Below, piece after piece: positions 24,737 through 33,147 of a stretch of DNA of 45,249 bases. The position numbers and the translations under genes are program-made. The stretch lies in contig JAIPFP010000019.1 in NCBI GenBank assembly GCA_021736575.1, forward strand, positions 1 through 45,249, written 5' to 3'. The stretch comes from Pirellula sp. (GTDB taxonomy: Bacteria; Planctomycetota; Planctomycetia; Pirellulales; Pirellulaceae). The notes beneath the pieces are model-generated. The model was not told where the DNA came from. It did no database searches and saw only the letters and a program-made list of their open reading frames with translations. Position 1 is the first letter of the stretch. Every line of letters starts with the position of its first letter.

Positions 24737-26173
24737 CTATTCAATTTTGTAGCGACGCATCTTTTGTCGAAGCGTTGAGCGATGGATTCCAAGTTGAGCG
24801 GCGATCGCGGCGCGATTTCCTTGGAACTCGAGTAACATTCCGCGTAAAAGCGAAGGCTCAACAGACGAAAGAAAGTCTTCGTACATCGTGCCGAAGAAAT
24901 CCTCATCGTTGCCAACACCAACTCGTCGACCCATGTTGTTCAGTTTTTGCAGATGTTCCTTGATCCAACGACGCACTTCTTCCGAGAGTGCAGAATGATC
25001 GTCCATTTCCAAGGACGTCGTCGATCGGGAAACGCGGATCAAATCATCGACTCCAATACGATGGTCTTTCGCGACTACCAATGCGTGGTCGATTGCGATT
25101 TGCAATTCGCGAAGATTACCGGCCCAAGCTTGGTTGACGAGCCATGTTTCCGCTTCCGGCGTAAAATGAACGTTGTTTGTTTCGACTCGGCTTCGCAACA
25201 AGGCGTAAGCGAGAGGGAGAATGTCGCTCGGGCGTTCCGATAATGGCAGTACTTCGATTGAGAACACACTCAACCGTTGTTGTAATTCCTCCAGGAAATC
25301 GCCTTCCTCGACTGCAGACAACAAGTTCCGACTGGTGGAAGCCATGATGCGAGCCTCGCATGGCCGAGCGGTTGAGTCACCGAGCGGCAAGTAACTTTTT
25401 TGTTCGAGTACTCGCAGCAATTGAGCCTGCAGCGACTTCGGCAAATCGGAAACTTCGTCGATGAATAACACGCCATTGCCGGCGCGTTCAAATGCACCTG
25501 ACTTGTCGGTTCGTTGGTTCGTTCTTTGCTCGAGAAAAATGCCCAGCAGTTCCATCGCCAGTGCGATCGGCGGTATGGATATCGGCGAAAAAGCAAGAAA
25601 GGGTGACTTGCTACGACGGCTATGCCTATGGATCGCAGAGGCGATCGATTCCTTACCCGTTCCGCTCGGGCCGTGGATGAGTACGGGCACATCGCTCTTC
25701 GCAGCCATCGCGATCTGTTTGTAAACCTGCTGCATGGCAGGGGACGACCCAAGGAGCGTATCAAAATACCAAGGCTCGATGGGTTGTGTGGACAAGGGAA
25801 AATCGACTTGCTTTGCAAGCGCTTTGGTAAGCGCCTTGAGTCCATCCGCCAAATCAAATGGCTTTGTCAAGTACTCAAAGATTTCGTATTCCATAGCCTG
25901 GATGGCGCTCGACAAGTCACCGAATGCAGTCATCATGATGATCGGGACGTCGGGCTGTATTTTTTTGATTTCAGCCGTTGCTGCGAAGCCGTCCATGCCT
26001 GGCATTCGCATGTCGAGCATGACAGCATCTAGTTGTGTGGTGCTGTCCAAAACCTTCAGTGCATCTTCTGCATTTGAGAATGTTATCGCTCGGTAGCCGG
26101 CTTGATCGAGTGCCTTTTTCAGAGCCCAGCAAATCGCTTGCTCATCATCGATGATCCATATGGTTTTCTGCAT
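24737..26173 (-). CDS. NtrC-family response regulator lacking the GAFTGA loop
   Basis: 478 residues from the ATG at 26173, with CGGAG upstream; the longer frame overlaps the kinase gene and is unlikely. Receiver domain 1-120: acidic pair Asp9/Asp10, phospho-acceptor Asp54, Lys104. AAA+ domain about 137-365: Walker A GPSGTGKE (168-175), Walker B FIDE (237-240), arginine-finger segment QQRLSVF, WAGNLREL. Fis-type helix-turn-helix at the end (NRAAIAAQLGIHRSTLRQKM). Where family members have ELFGHEKGAFTGA, this protein has ELLGIFLEQRTNQ (208-220), the same length without GAFTGA. Because that loop contacts sigma-54, this regulator probably does not activate sigma-54 promoters. Last gene of the SppA-kinase-regulator unit, 4 bases after the kinase stop. 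Confidence 0.93.
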   Translation of the reverse strand: MQKTIWIIDDEQAICWALKKALDQAGYRAITFSNAEDALKVLDSTTQLDAVMLDMRMPGMDGFAATAEIKKIQPDVPIIMMTAFGDLSSAIQAMEYEIFEYLTKPFDLADGLKALTKALAKQVDFPLSTQPIEPWYFDTLLGSSPAMQQVYKQIAMAAKSDVPVLIHGPSGTGKESIASAIHRHSRRSKSPFLAFSPISIPPIALAMELLGIFLEQRTNQRTDKSGAFERAGNGVLFIDEVSDLPKSLQAQLLRVLEQKSYLPLGDSTARPCEARIMASTSRNLLSAVEEGDFLEELQQRLSVFSIEVLPLSERPSDILPLAYALLRSRVETNNVHFTPEAETWLVNQAWAGNLRELQIAIDHALVVAKDHRIGVDDLIRVSRSTTSLEMDDHSALSEEVRRWIKEHLQKLNNMGRRVGVGNDEDFFGTMYEDFLSSVEPSLLRGMLLEFQGNRAAIAAQLGIHRSTLRQKMRRYKIE

Positions 26174-26177
26174 TCGT

Positions 26178-27653
26178 TCACTCCGGTTGTTGAAGTCGAA
26201 TTCGAAACACGAATTCAGTCCATTTGCTGTCACGACTCCAACGAATATCGCCTTGCTGGCGCTGAGCAATTTGTTTGCTCATGGCTAACCCAAGGCCGAC
26301 ACCTTCGCGTTTGGTGGTTGCAAAGGGTTCGAACATCGATTTTTCAATTTCGGTCGAAGGGCCGGGTCCATTGTCTCGAATCAACCATTCCAAAAAAGTT
26401 GCCTCTCGATCCTGCACGATTCGAGTGCGCAACTCAACAATACCGCCTGGCCCTGCGGCTTCAAAAGCATTTAACACTAGGTTGATGAGCGCTCCAACCA
26501 AGGCATTTCCATCCTTTACCGGCGTATCGTTGTTGAAGGCAGGAATAGTGTGCGCATGGCTCGTCAAGCTCTCCACGCGAAAGGATACCCGTTGATGGTC
26601 TGCGATTGGTTGAGTCAATTCCAGGACCGCGGCCACGATTTGCGAAATCATCATCGACGGGGTGGTCGCGTTGGGTGTGCCCCCCTTGAGCGTGAGTAAA
26701 CGCTGGATCGTCTCTTCTGCGAGCAGCATTTGTTTTTGCGCGATCCCGAGTGCTTCCTGCATTTTCGGTTCTGGATCGCAGGTTTGAATAGCCAGTCGAG
26801 CGCCGGTCAGTCGATTTCTCAATTCATGCGCAAGTCCGCTCGCGATCAAATTAATGAGACGCGAGCGTTCGTTTTGCGCGATTTGCGAATTGGACCGCAG
26901 CAACTGTTGACTCATCGAGTTCACGGAAACGGTCAACGCGTGAATGGCGTCCATGGGGCCCTCGGGAATAATCGTCTCGAAGGAGCCGTCCGCGATCCGC
27001 TGCACATGTTTTTCCAGACGTTCGATTCGGCGGCCGATACGGCTGGCTACGAAAGTCGCAACGAGCGCGACTGCGATCGAGGAGCAAAGCCCTGTGACGA
27101 GCGGGAGTACGAACGCTTGAATCGTTGCGCGGTTGGAGTTGTCCGCAGACTCGAGCAAGATCAAGCATCGGTCGTATGAGACGTTCGAGGGGTTCGATGT
27201 TAGGCGAAAGGCTGTCGCGTTCCACGAACGTCCCGTATGGGTGATCGTATCGTAGAACGGTTCGTTAGATGAACGGGCTCGCAGGCAAAGACTGCCTATT
27301 GTTTCTTGTTTTATTGCAGTGGGGAAATCGATCGACGTCGATTCGACACGAGGTGCCAAGGCGGTTGCGGACGATTGTGATTCGTCACTCGCAATGATCG
27401 CTAGACTCAGATTCGAAAGCTCTTGGATTTGATTTAATACGCTTGAGGTCAACGGATAGGAAGCGTTGACGCACAGGTTGCCGGTAGATGACAGACGTTC
27501 TAATGTAGCCCGTTGAGCGGAGCGGTCGGCAAACCATTTTGAAAGGAATGTAACTCCCAATGCTGTCATGAAAACAGCGAGCAGCATTGGGATCAAGAAT
27601 TGAACACGAAGCGATGCCGTCACGGAACTGAGTGGTTTCTTGTTAGCGAACAC
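26178..27653 (-). CDS. Membrane sensor histidine kinase
   Basis: 491 residues from a GTG start at 27653 that overlaps the end of the SppA-like gene by 11 bases. Topology: TM1 about 17-38, a periplasmic sensor region of about 140 residues without a recognised domain, TM2 about 179-203, then a HAMP-like linker (RIGRRIERLEKHVQRIADGSF). The dimerisation/phosphoacceptor box is GLAHELRNRLTGARLAIQ with His276; the ATPase domain has NLVLNAFEAAG, DNGPGPS and GVGLGLAMSK. It is close to NtrB-class kinases and is the obvious partner of the regulator 4 bases downstream. Overlap with a peptidase gene suggests that the signal concerns the envelope or membrane protein turnover; the ligand is unknown. Confidence 0.93.
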   Translation of the reverse strand: MFANKKPLSSVTASLRVQFLIPMLLAVFMTALGVTFLSKWFADRSAQRATLERLSSTGNLCVNASYPLTSSVLNQIQELSNLSLAIIASDESQSSATALAPRVESTSIDFPTAIKQETIGSLCLRARSSNEPFYDTITHTGRSWNATAFRLTSNPSNVSYDRCLILLESADNSNRATIQAFVLPLVTGLCSSIAVALVATFVASRIGRRIERLEKHVQRIADGSFETIIPEGPMDAIHALTVSVNSMSQQLLRSNSQIAQNERSRLINLIASGLAHELRNRLTGARLAIQTCDPEPKMQEALGIAQKQMLLAEETIQRLLTLKGGTPNATTPSMMISQIVAAVLELTQPIADHQRVSFRVESLTSHAHTIPAFNNDTPVKDGNALVGALINLVLNAFEAAGPGGIVELRTRIVQDREATFLEWLIRDNGPGPSTEIEKSMFEPFATTKREGVGLGLAMSKQIAQRQQGDIRWSRDSKWTEFVFRIRLQQPE

Positions 27654-29619
27654 GCAATTCTTGTGGCATCAACGCCCATATTTCGGGCCTTCCAGGCGAC
27701 GTTTTGAAGGCCGACTTGAGCAGAGCCCGGGTTGTATCGAGTCGAAATCCTCGGTGGGCCAAAACGCCCAGCAGATTCTGTTCTAGCGTCTTCAAAACAC
27801 TGGCGTGTTCGGCTGCAATATCGTTGTTTGCGGACTCATCAAGCAATCGAAACAGATCGAATCCCGATGGAGAATCGGGTCGGTGTATCACTTTGAACTT
27901 TTCGATGTTGGCTTTCTTGGCAACGGCTGCGATGCAATCGTCGACCCCGCCGATTTCGTCGATGAGTCCATGCGTTTTGGCTTGTTCGCCGGACCAAACG
28001 CGTCCGCCTGCCAATGTTTTGATTTTTTCCGAAGGGATATTGCGAGACTTGCTAGCGAGTTTGATAAACCGCTCGTAGACATCGTCAATAAAGCGTTGCA
28101 TGTTTGCCACCTCAGACTCCGACCATGCGCGATCGATCGCATTGGAAGCCGACGATTCATCCAGCAAAACCGATTCGACATGGACTCCAACCCTTCTCAA
28201 CAATGAACCGAGACTCAGCTTCAGAGAAAAGACACCGATGGAACCGGTGATCGTTGCTCTCTCTGCATAAATAGGTTGACCAATGCAGGTCACCCAGTAT
28301 CCGCCAGAAGCCGCCACTTCTCCCATCGAGAAGACGACCGGTTTTTTGCGAGCAAGTTCGTCCAGTGCTTGCCGAATGGCTTCGCTAGCGGTGGCGCTAC
28401 CGCCGGGAGAGTTGACTCGAACGACGACCCCTTTGATGCGTTCGTCTTGAACAAGTTCATCGATCGTCTTAACCATTGGGCCAGCCACAATCTCGCCGGG
28501 TGACGATTCTTTTCCGTCGACGATTGCACCGCTCAAATGAAGCACTGCAATCGAGTCGTCTTTCGTTCTCGCGACCTCCTTGGGGCCAGCCATTGCTTTG
28601 CTCATAATCTCGAACAGCGACAATTCGCGTTTCGGCTTGGCTTTGGGGGTCGTCCACTCGAATTCTTTGCCGATGGAGTCTTGGATGGTGCTCTTCATGC
28701 TACCGTACGGAGCTAGCTTGGTAACCAATCCGGCTGCCAATGCTTCTGCTGGGAGCAACATGCGTTTCTTTTGCAAATCGCGAATGGTTGCCGTCGTTAG
28801 GCCTCGCCCTTTGGCAATTCGAGACACTTGGGCTGCGTTGATCGAGTCCAGCATGGCAACGTAGTGGCTTTTGAGGTGCTCACTCATGACTGGGTTCGTG
28901 TAGGGTTCGACGGCACCCTTAAAGTCGCCTGCTCGAACGACCGAAGCCTTGATACCCACTAGGTCCATGGCTTCGCGGTAAAACATGGTTTCGAGCGATG
29001 AGGAAGGCATGTCGACGCCACCAAAATCCGCCATGATGATTTCATCGCAGCAGGCGGCGATGGCGAGGTGCACGTTGCTCGCGTTTTCCAACCAAGCGAT
29101 CGTCTTTTTGCCTTTGGCTTTAAGTTTTTCAAGTCTGCGAGAGAGTTCATCCAGTTGAGCGGAGTTCATTTCGATCGCTGTATCGGATAGGTCAAACAGA
29201 ACATAGGTCAGGTTTTCCTCGGCCCCCATTTCTTGCAGGTAGTCGCAAAGTCGAAAAAAGGACTTGCTTTTGCCTACTCCACTGCCAAGCAGTAGAGCCG
29301 TCGGGTTAAGCGATGGCGGTTGCATTAAGTCGTCGTAGGAACCGCTCAACGCGATAACGCGAAGTTGTTTTTTGGGCGGTGCTTTTTCTTTGACTGTTTT
29401 GGGTTTGTCCGATTTTTTTTCCGGTGCGACGGCATCGGATTTGACTTCGGGGGCAGTTACCACGTCTTGGATCGGCTGCACCGTTTCACCCGGTTTCGGA
29501 TCTTGAGTCGGTGAAGAGGCTTCCCGCTGGGCAATCGCTGAGCCTAAAAAGGACACGCTGCCGAGAAGCAAAACGGCGGCGAGCGAGCAAAAGATTCTAT
29601 GAAAGAGTTGGGTCAACAT
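27643..29619 (-). CDS. sppA: S49 family signal peptide peptidase, SppA type
   Basis: 658 residues from the ATG at 29619, chosen because TTGGAG lies 5 bases upstream and a signal/anchor follows (MLTQLFHRIFCSLAAVLLLG). The longer frame starts 38 codons earlier in non-coding-like sequence. A Lys/Pro-rich linker (about 30-80) precedes two S49 domains as in the 67-kDa SppA type. The general base Lys is in RAGDFKGAVEPY of the first half and the nucleophile Ser in GEVAASGGYW of the second. Such enzymes degrade cleaved signal peptides in the membrane. The gene is the first of a unit with a sensor kinase (11-base overlap) and its regulator. Confidence 0.93.
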   Translation of the reverse strand: MLTQLFHRIFCSLAAVLLLGSVSFLGSAIAQREASSPTQDPKPGETVQPIQDVVTAPEVKSDAVAPEKKSDKPKTVKEKAPPKKQLRVIALSGSYDDLMQPPSLNPTALLLGSGVGKSKSFFRLCDYLQEMGAEENLTYVLFDLSDTAIEMNSAQLDELSRRLEKLKAKGKKTIAWLENASNVHLAIAACCDEIIMADFGGVDMPSSSLETMFYREAMDLVGIKASVVRAGDFKGAVEPYTNPVMSEHLKSHYVAMLDSINAAQVSRIAKGRGLTTATIRDLQKKRMLLPAEALAAGLVTKLAPYGSMKSTIQDSIGKEFEWTTPKAKPKRELSLFEIMSKAMAGPKEVARTKDDSIAVLHLSGAIVDGKESSPGEIVAGPMVKTIDELVQDERIKGVVVRVNSPGGSATASEAIRQALDELARKKPVVFSMGEVAASGGYWVTCIGQPIYAERATITGSIGVFSLKLSLGSLLRRVGVHVESVLLDESSASNAIDRAWSESEVANMQRFIDDVYERFIKLASKSRNIPSEKIKTLAGGRVWSGEQAKTHGLIDEIGGVDDCIAAVAKKANIEKFKVIHRPDSPSGFDLFRLLDESANNDIAAEHASVLKTLEQNLLGVLAHRGFRLDTTRALLKSAFKTSPGRPEIWALMPQELRVR

Positions 29620-29765
29620 GGAAACTCCAATGGGGCTTTTCTTGTGTTCGGGGATGGGCTGGAGCCGGTAACGTTCCTTGCTTTGAAATGCTCCGGCACA
29701 CAATACTCTATATTCTATGCCGTCGATCGTCATCTAGCTTGGTTGTGGAATTTGGGCGTGCACAT

Positions 29766-29864
29766 GTCAAAGTAGTAGGCACATTCCATGTGCCGTCCAC
29801 CGGGGTCCTGGCAAAAGCGTGACGGCGAACGGCACGGCGGAGCGTGCCTGCTACTATGGTCGGC
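29766..29864. repeat. Palindromic repeat, family R3, copy 1
   Basis: About 99 bp starting GTCAAAGTAGTAGGCACATT and closing with GTGCCTGCTACTATGGTCGG. AGTAGTAGGCAC pairs with GTGCCTGCTACT, and smaller stems (GGCAC/GTGCC) lie inside. The related copy is at 36529-36654. It lies between the divergent sppA and cytidylate kinase genes. Longer reading frames for the kinase enter it, which I regard as accidental. Confidence 0.85.
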
Positions 29865-29988
29865 TATGTCTGATGTCTGCCTCTCGCCCAACGTTTCGAG
29901 TACAATTGCGATCGAACGAGAATCGAAGCGTAGGGCGAACATGCGCTCGGTAATTCGGTATCCATGCATTCTAGTTAGGGGTAAAGGT

Positions 29989-30699
29989 TTGATAGTAACG
30001 ATCGACGGGCCTGCCGGATCAGGGAAAAGTTCGGTTGCCAAACGACTTGCGAGTGAAATCGGGTTCAGTTTTCTCGATACAGGTGCTATGTATCGCTGTG
30101 TGACGCTCGCCTGTCTTCGGAAAAAAATGGACCTGGGGCAACTTCAAGAGGTCGCAACTATAGCTAGCCAGGTTCAGATTGAGTTTTTCGCAGACAAGGT
30201 CGTTTTGGATGGCGAAGACGTTTCCGAAGCGATTCGCACTCCAGCGGTAACCAAGTCGATTTGTGCTATCGCCGACAACATTGCTGTTCGAGAATCCATG
30301 GTTGCGGCTCAACGACGTTGGACGGCCGGCCGCGATGCCGTTACCGAAGGGCGCGATCAAGGGACGATCGCGTTCCCAGATGCGGAATGCAAGATATTCT
30401 TGACCGCTACCCCTGAGGAGCGAGCCCGGCGAAGGGTATCGCAACTTCTCGAATTGGGAGTCGAAGTTAGCTACGAAGAAGTCTTGGAAATGCAAAATCA
30501 GCGAGACCTTCAAGACACGCAACGCGAATCCGGAGGGCTCAAACAAGCCACGGATTCGATCATGGTTTGGACCGACGGAATGACCGAGGACGAAGTACTG
30601 CAAAGTTTGGTGGCAATAGTAGAAAGCAAACGACCTCCCGAAATGAACCCGATGGCCGAGCAACCTTTGCAGCACAAACCTCACTTGACGCCACGCTGA
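29989..30699 (+). CDS. cmk: Cytidylate kinase
   Basis: 236 residues from a TTG at 29989, where AGGGG (29977-29981) is 7 bases upstream and the protein begins as family members do (IVTIDGPAGSGKSS). An ATG 16 codons upstream (29941) is possible. P-loop GPAGSGKS at residues 7-14, the DTGAMYR substrate segment, the TEGRDQGTIAFPDAECKIFL block and the lid ATPEERARRR show CMP/dCMP kinase. A C-terminal extension of about 30 residues (PEMNPMAEQPLQ) is not part of the fold. The stop shares one base with the start of the plsC gene (TGATG). Essential nucleotide metabolism, and CDP supply for phospholipid synthesis, which suits the partner gene. Confidence 0.93.
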   Translation: MIVTIDGPAGSGKSSVAKRLASEIGFSFLDTGAMYRCVTLACLRKKMDLGQLQEVATIASQVQIEFFADKVVLDGEDVSEAIRTPAVTKSICAIADNIAVRESMVAAQRRWTAGRDAVTEGRDQGTIAFPDAECKIFLTATPEERARRRVSQLLELGVEVSYEEVLEMQNQRDLQDTQRESGGLKQATDSIMVWTDGMTEDEVLQSLVAIVESKRPPEMNPMAEQPLQHKPHLTPR

Positions 30700-31382
30700 T
30701 GACGAGCAAATCTGTCGGCGCTGGTTCCGTTGAAACCAAACTTCGAGCCGTCGGTCGACGAATGTTCTATCGATGCACGCGGTTGGTCTGTCGAATGATC
30801 GCAGTGGTTGCTTTTGGTCTGCGAACGGAGGGACGACATCATCTGAATTTTGAGGGTGGTGGGATGTTGCTCTCGACGCATCAATCGCTTTTGGACCCAG
30901 TGTTGGTTGGGATCGTGTCGAACAGGCGACTGAATTATTTAGCTCGCAAGACACTGTTCAAGAATTCCGCGTTTGCTTTCTTGATACGCGTGCTCGACGC
31001 GATCGAAATCGATCGCGAGCGAGGTGGATTGGCGGGGCTCCGCGAGATGCTTAATCGTCTTCAGCGCGGCGAGTTGGTGCTGATGTTTCCCGAAGGAACA
31101 CGTACATCGGATGGCCAGGTTGCTCAGATAAAGCCAGGATTTATCCCGGTTGCAAGACGCTCTCAAGTTCCGATAATTCCGATTGCCATTGTGGGCGCTT
31201 ATGACTGCTTGCCCAAGGGTGAAAAACTTCCAACCAGAAAGCCGATCGCGGTCGTGGTAGGTGAGCCGATAGGTGCAGAAACGTATATGTCCATGACCGA
31301 TGCAGTGCTGATTGAAGAGCTAAGCCAACGACTTCGGAAACTTCACGAACAAGGTCGTGCATTGGTGCTTGCCTCGGTTTGA
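30699..31382 (+). CDS. 1-acyl-glycerol-3-phosphate acyltransferase (PlsC family)
   Basis: 227 residues from the ATG at 30699, coupled to cmk by a TGATG overlap; the longer frame inside cmk is rejected. Acyltransferase motifs: HQSLLD (His61, Asp66, the HX4D catalytic site), FPEGTR, then PGFIPVARRSQVPIIPIAI. Family members add the second acyl chain to make phosphatidate, the precursor of CDP-diacylglycerol. A hydrophobic segment at about 28-41 may attach it to the membrane. The cmk-plsC pair is a frequent arrangement in bacteria. Converges with the dehydratase gene with only two bases between the stops. Confidence 0.93.
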   Translation: MTSKSVGAGSVETKLRAVGRRMFYRCTRLVCRMIAVVAFGLRTEGRHHLNFEGGGMLLSTHQSLLDPVLVGIVSNRRLNYLARKTLFKNSAFAFLIRVLDAIEIDRERGGLAGLREMLNRLQRGELVLMFPEGTRTSDGQVAQIKPGFIPVARRSQVPIIPIAIVGAYDCLPKGEKLPTRKPIAVVVGEPIGAETYMSMTDAVLIEELSQRLRKLHEQGRALVLASV

Positions 31383-31384
31383 AT

Positions 31385-32338
31385 TCATTTTCCTGACAGT
31401 ACCTTCACAAATACATCGGTATCCACATTGCCCCCGCATAATGTGGTGCCCACCGTCTTGCCTTGCCACTTTTGACGCTGCTGCAAAGCGCCAGCCAAGG
31501 ATGCTGCGCCCGCCCCTTCCGCAACATTGTGCGTGGCTCTGAAAAGCAATTGCATCGCCGCTGCGACTTCCTCGTCGGTTACGGCGATTACATCGTCGGC
31601 TTCTCGGAGTACAATCTCCAGCGATTCCTCGTCGGGTATACGGCAGGCCATCCCGTCAGCCAATTGAGTGGTTACGGGCGATTCGATTTTGCGTCCGGCT
31701 TTGAAAGAATCTTGGTAGGCTGTGGCATGAGCCGACACGACTCCGATGAGTTTCGAGGTCACCCCCGTGTAGGTGCGTGCAGCAACGGCAGCGCAAAAAC
31801 CAGATCCCAGGCCGATGGGCACGAAAACAACGTCAGGCTGTACAGCTTCAAAAAACTCGATCCAACATGTCATCACACCGCGCACCAAATCGCGGTGAAA
31901 GGAAGGGATCATGTGTAATTGTCGTTCCGTTGCCAAACGAGCTGCATGCTCGCGAGACTCTTGAAAGTCTGCACCCAGCTCCAGCAGTTCCACTCCCAAG
32001 GCACGCATGGACGCATTCTTCTCAATGGAGTTTCCATTCGGTACCACAATCGTGACAGGAATGCGGTGCTTGCGGGCTGCAAAACCGATAGATTGGCCAT
32101 GATTGCCGCGAGTGGCGCTGATCACACCGCGCAAGTGAGGCTCGCGTTTGGTCAAGGCATCCATGTATGTCAGCCCTCCCCGGACCTTGAACGCTCCTAC
32201 GGGTTGATGATTCTCATGTTTGACCCACACTCGGGCCCCCAAGTCCGCGTCGAGCAAGGGCCATTGAAATTGCGGCGTCGGGTTGAGTGCAGCATAGACT
32301 ACATGCTGTGCCCTTCGAACCTCTTCGCGCGTGAACAC
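31385..32338 (-). CDS. PLP-dependent threonine/serine dehydratase-like enzyme
   Basis: 317 residues, the size of catabolic-type or single-domain dehydratases; the C-terminal ACT-like regulatory domain of biosynthetic IlvA is absent. The PLP lysine is Lys51 in GAFKVRGG. Other signs are SATRGNHGQSIG (phosphate/carboxylate binding), PIGLGSG and the C-terminal TLCGGNVD. Likely deaminates L-threonine or L-serine to 2-oxo acids; a racemase or ectoine-type homologue is a possible alternative. Start is GTG, sharing a base with the stop of the acetyltransferase gene (TAGTG), so it is translationally coupled to that gene. Confidence 0.9.
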   Translation of the reverse strand: MFTREEVRRAQHVVYAALNPTPQFQWPLLDADLGARVWVKHENHQPVGAFKVRGGLTYMDALTKREPHLRGVISATRGNHGQSIGFAARKHRIPVTIVVPNGNSIEKNASMRALGVELLELGADFQESREHAARLATERQLHMIPSFHRDLVRGVMTCWIEFFEAVQPDVVFVPIGLGSGFCAAVAARTYTGVTSKLIGVVSAHATAYQDSFKAGRKIESPVTTQLADGMACRIPDEESLEIVLREADDVIAVTDEEVAAAMQLLFRATHNVAEGAGAASLAGALQQRQKWQGKTVGTTLCGGNVDTDVFVKVLSGK

Positions 32339-32937
32339 TATTCGTTCCTTTCGTCCTTGAATATCTCGTCCCGGGAATGAAGTTGATAAAACAAGGCCCT
32401 TTTTTGTTCGGGTAAGGAGTAATCGAAACCGAGCTGTCGCAAGAATCCCTCCGATGCGCTGATTGCCATCACTTCCATGATCCCTTTTTCACGAGCGCGT
32501 TCCACACAAGCCTTAACCAATGCGCTCCCGATTCCATTTCCCTGATAACTGTCCGCGACGGCCAAACTTTGAATCTCGCCTAGCTTGCGCGAGTAAATCT
32601 CGACGGCGGCAAAGCCGACTATTTTCGCCACTCCGTTTGGATCGATCGCTTCGGCGACATAGCCATTGCTCATCAATAACAGAATTTCCGCTTGCATTCG
32701 GCGCAAGAGTTTGCGCTGCTCGACAAACGGTTTCAAAAGCAATTGAATGCCAGCTAAGTCATCGAAATGAGCGCGCCGAATTTTGAATGGGATTTTTGGT
32801 TTTTCGATCTTAGCAGAGGGAGATTCGGACAAAATAGGAAATTCCAAGGTGATAGGAGCTCTTGAACTGCACAACGAGAAATGGCGACAAACATCCATGA
32901 ATGCTACCTGATTCGTACGATCAAGCCAATCGCTCAT
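32338..32937 (-). CDS. GNAT acetyltransferase, resembling short N-acetylglutamate synthases
   Basis: 199 residues. The GNAT fold covers about 52-190: IRRAHFDDLAGIQLLL, VGFAAVEIYSRKLGEIQSLAV, the acetyl-CoA loop YQGNGIGSAL and FLRQLGFDYSL. The combination GEIQSLAV and FLRQLGF and the length without an amino acid kinase domain are typical of short ArgA-like proteins. About 50 N-terminal residues have no counterpart, so the start may be Met14 or later. Overlaps the dehydratase gene by one base (TAGTG), so the pair may serve amino acid metabolism. Calling it N-acetylglutamate synthase would need testing. Confidence 0.82.
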   Translation of the reverse strand: MSDWLDRTNQVAFMDVCRHFSLCSSRAPITLEFPILSESPSAKIEKPKIPFKIRRAHFDDLAGIQLLLKPFVEQRKLLRRMQAEILLLMSNGYVAEAIDPNGVAKIVGFAAVEIYSRKLGEIQSLAVADSYQGNGIGSALVKACVERAREKGIMEVMAISASEGFLRQLGFDYSLPEQKRALFYQLHSRDEIFKDERNE

Positions 32938-33147
32938 GATTTGGCCGACCGCAAACTTTATCCAAGCGATACCAGAGTCTGCTCGTCTTGCCTCCTTTGC
33001 TCAGTTTCACGTATATATGCAAAAGTAACTTAGGCAACGCGGGTTTGCCTACCGAAAGATCAGAAAGAGTTCACCAGCTTTGGACACTTTGTCCGAAGTG
33101 TAGTCAAAACAGTCACCATCGTTCGAGCGAGACATTTCGGAAGCTTT

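Noticed and set aside
29788..29988. Upstream extension of cytidylate kinase
   Set aside because: It runs through repeat R3, and the family normally starts at the IVTIDGPAG segment, where a good AGGGG ribosome site is found.
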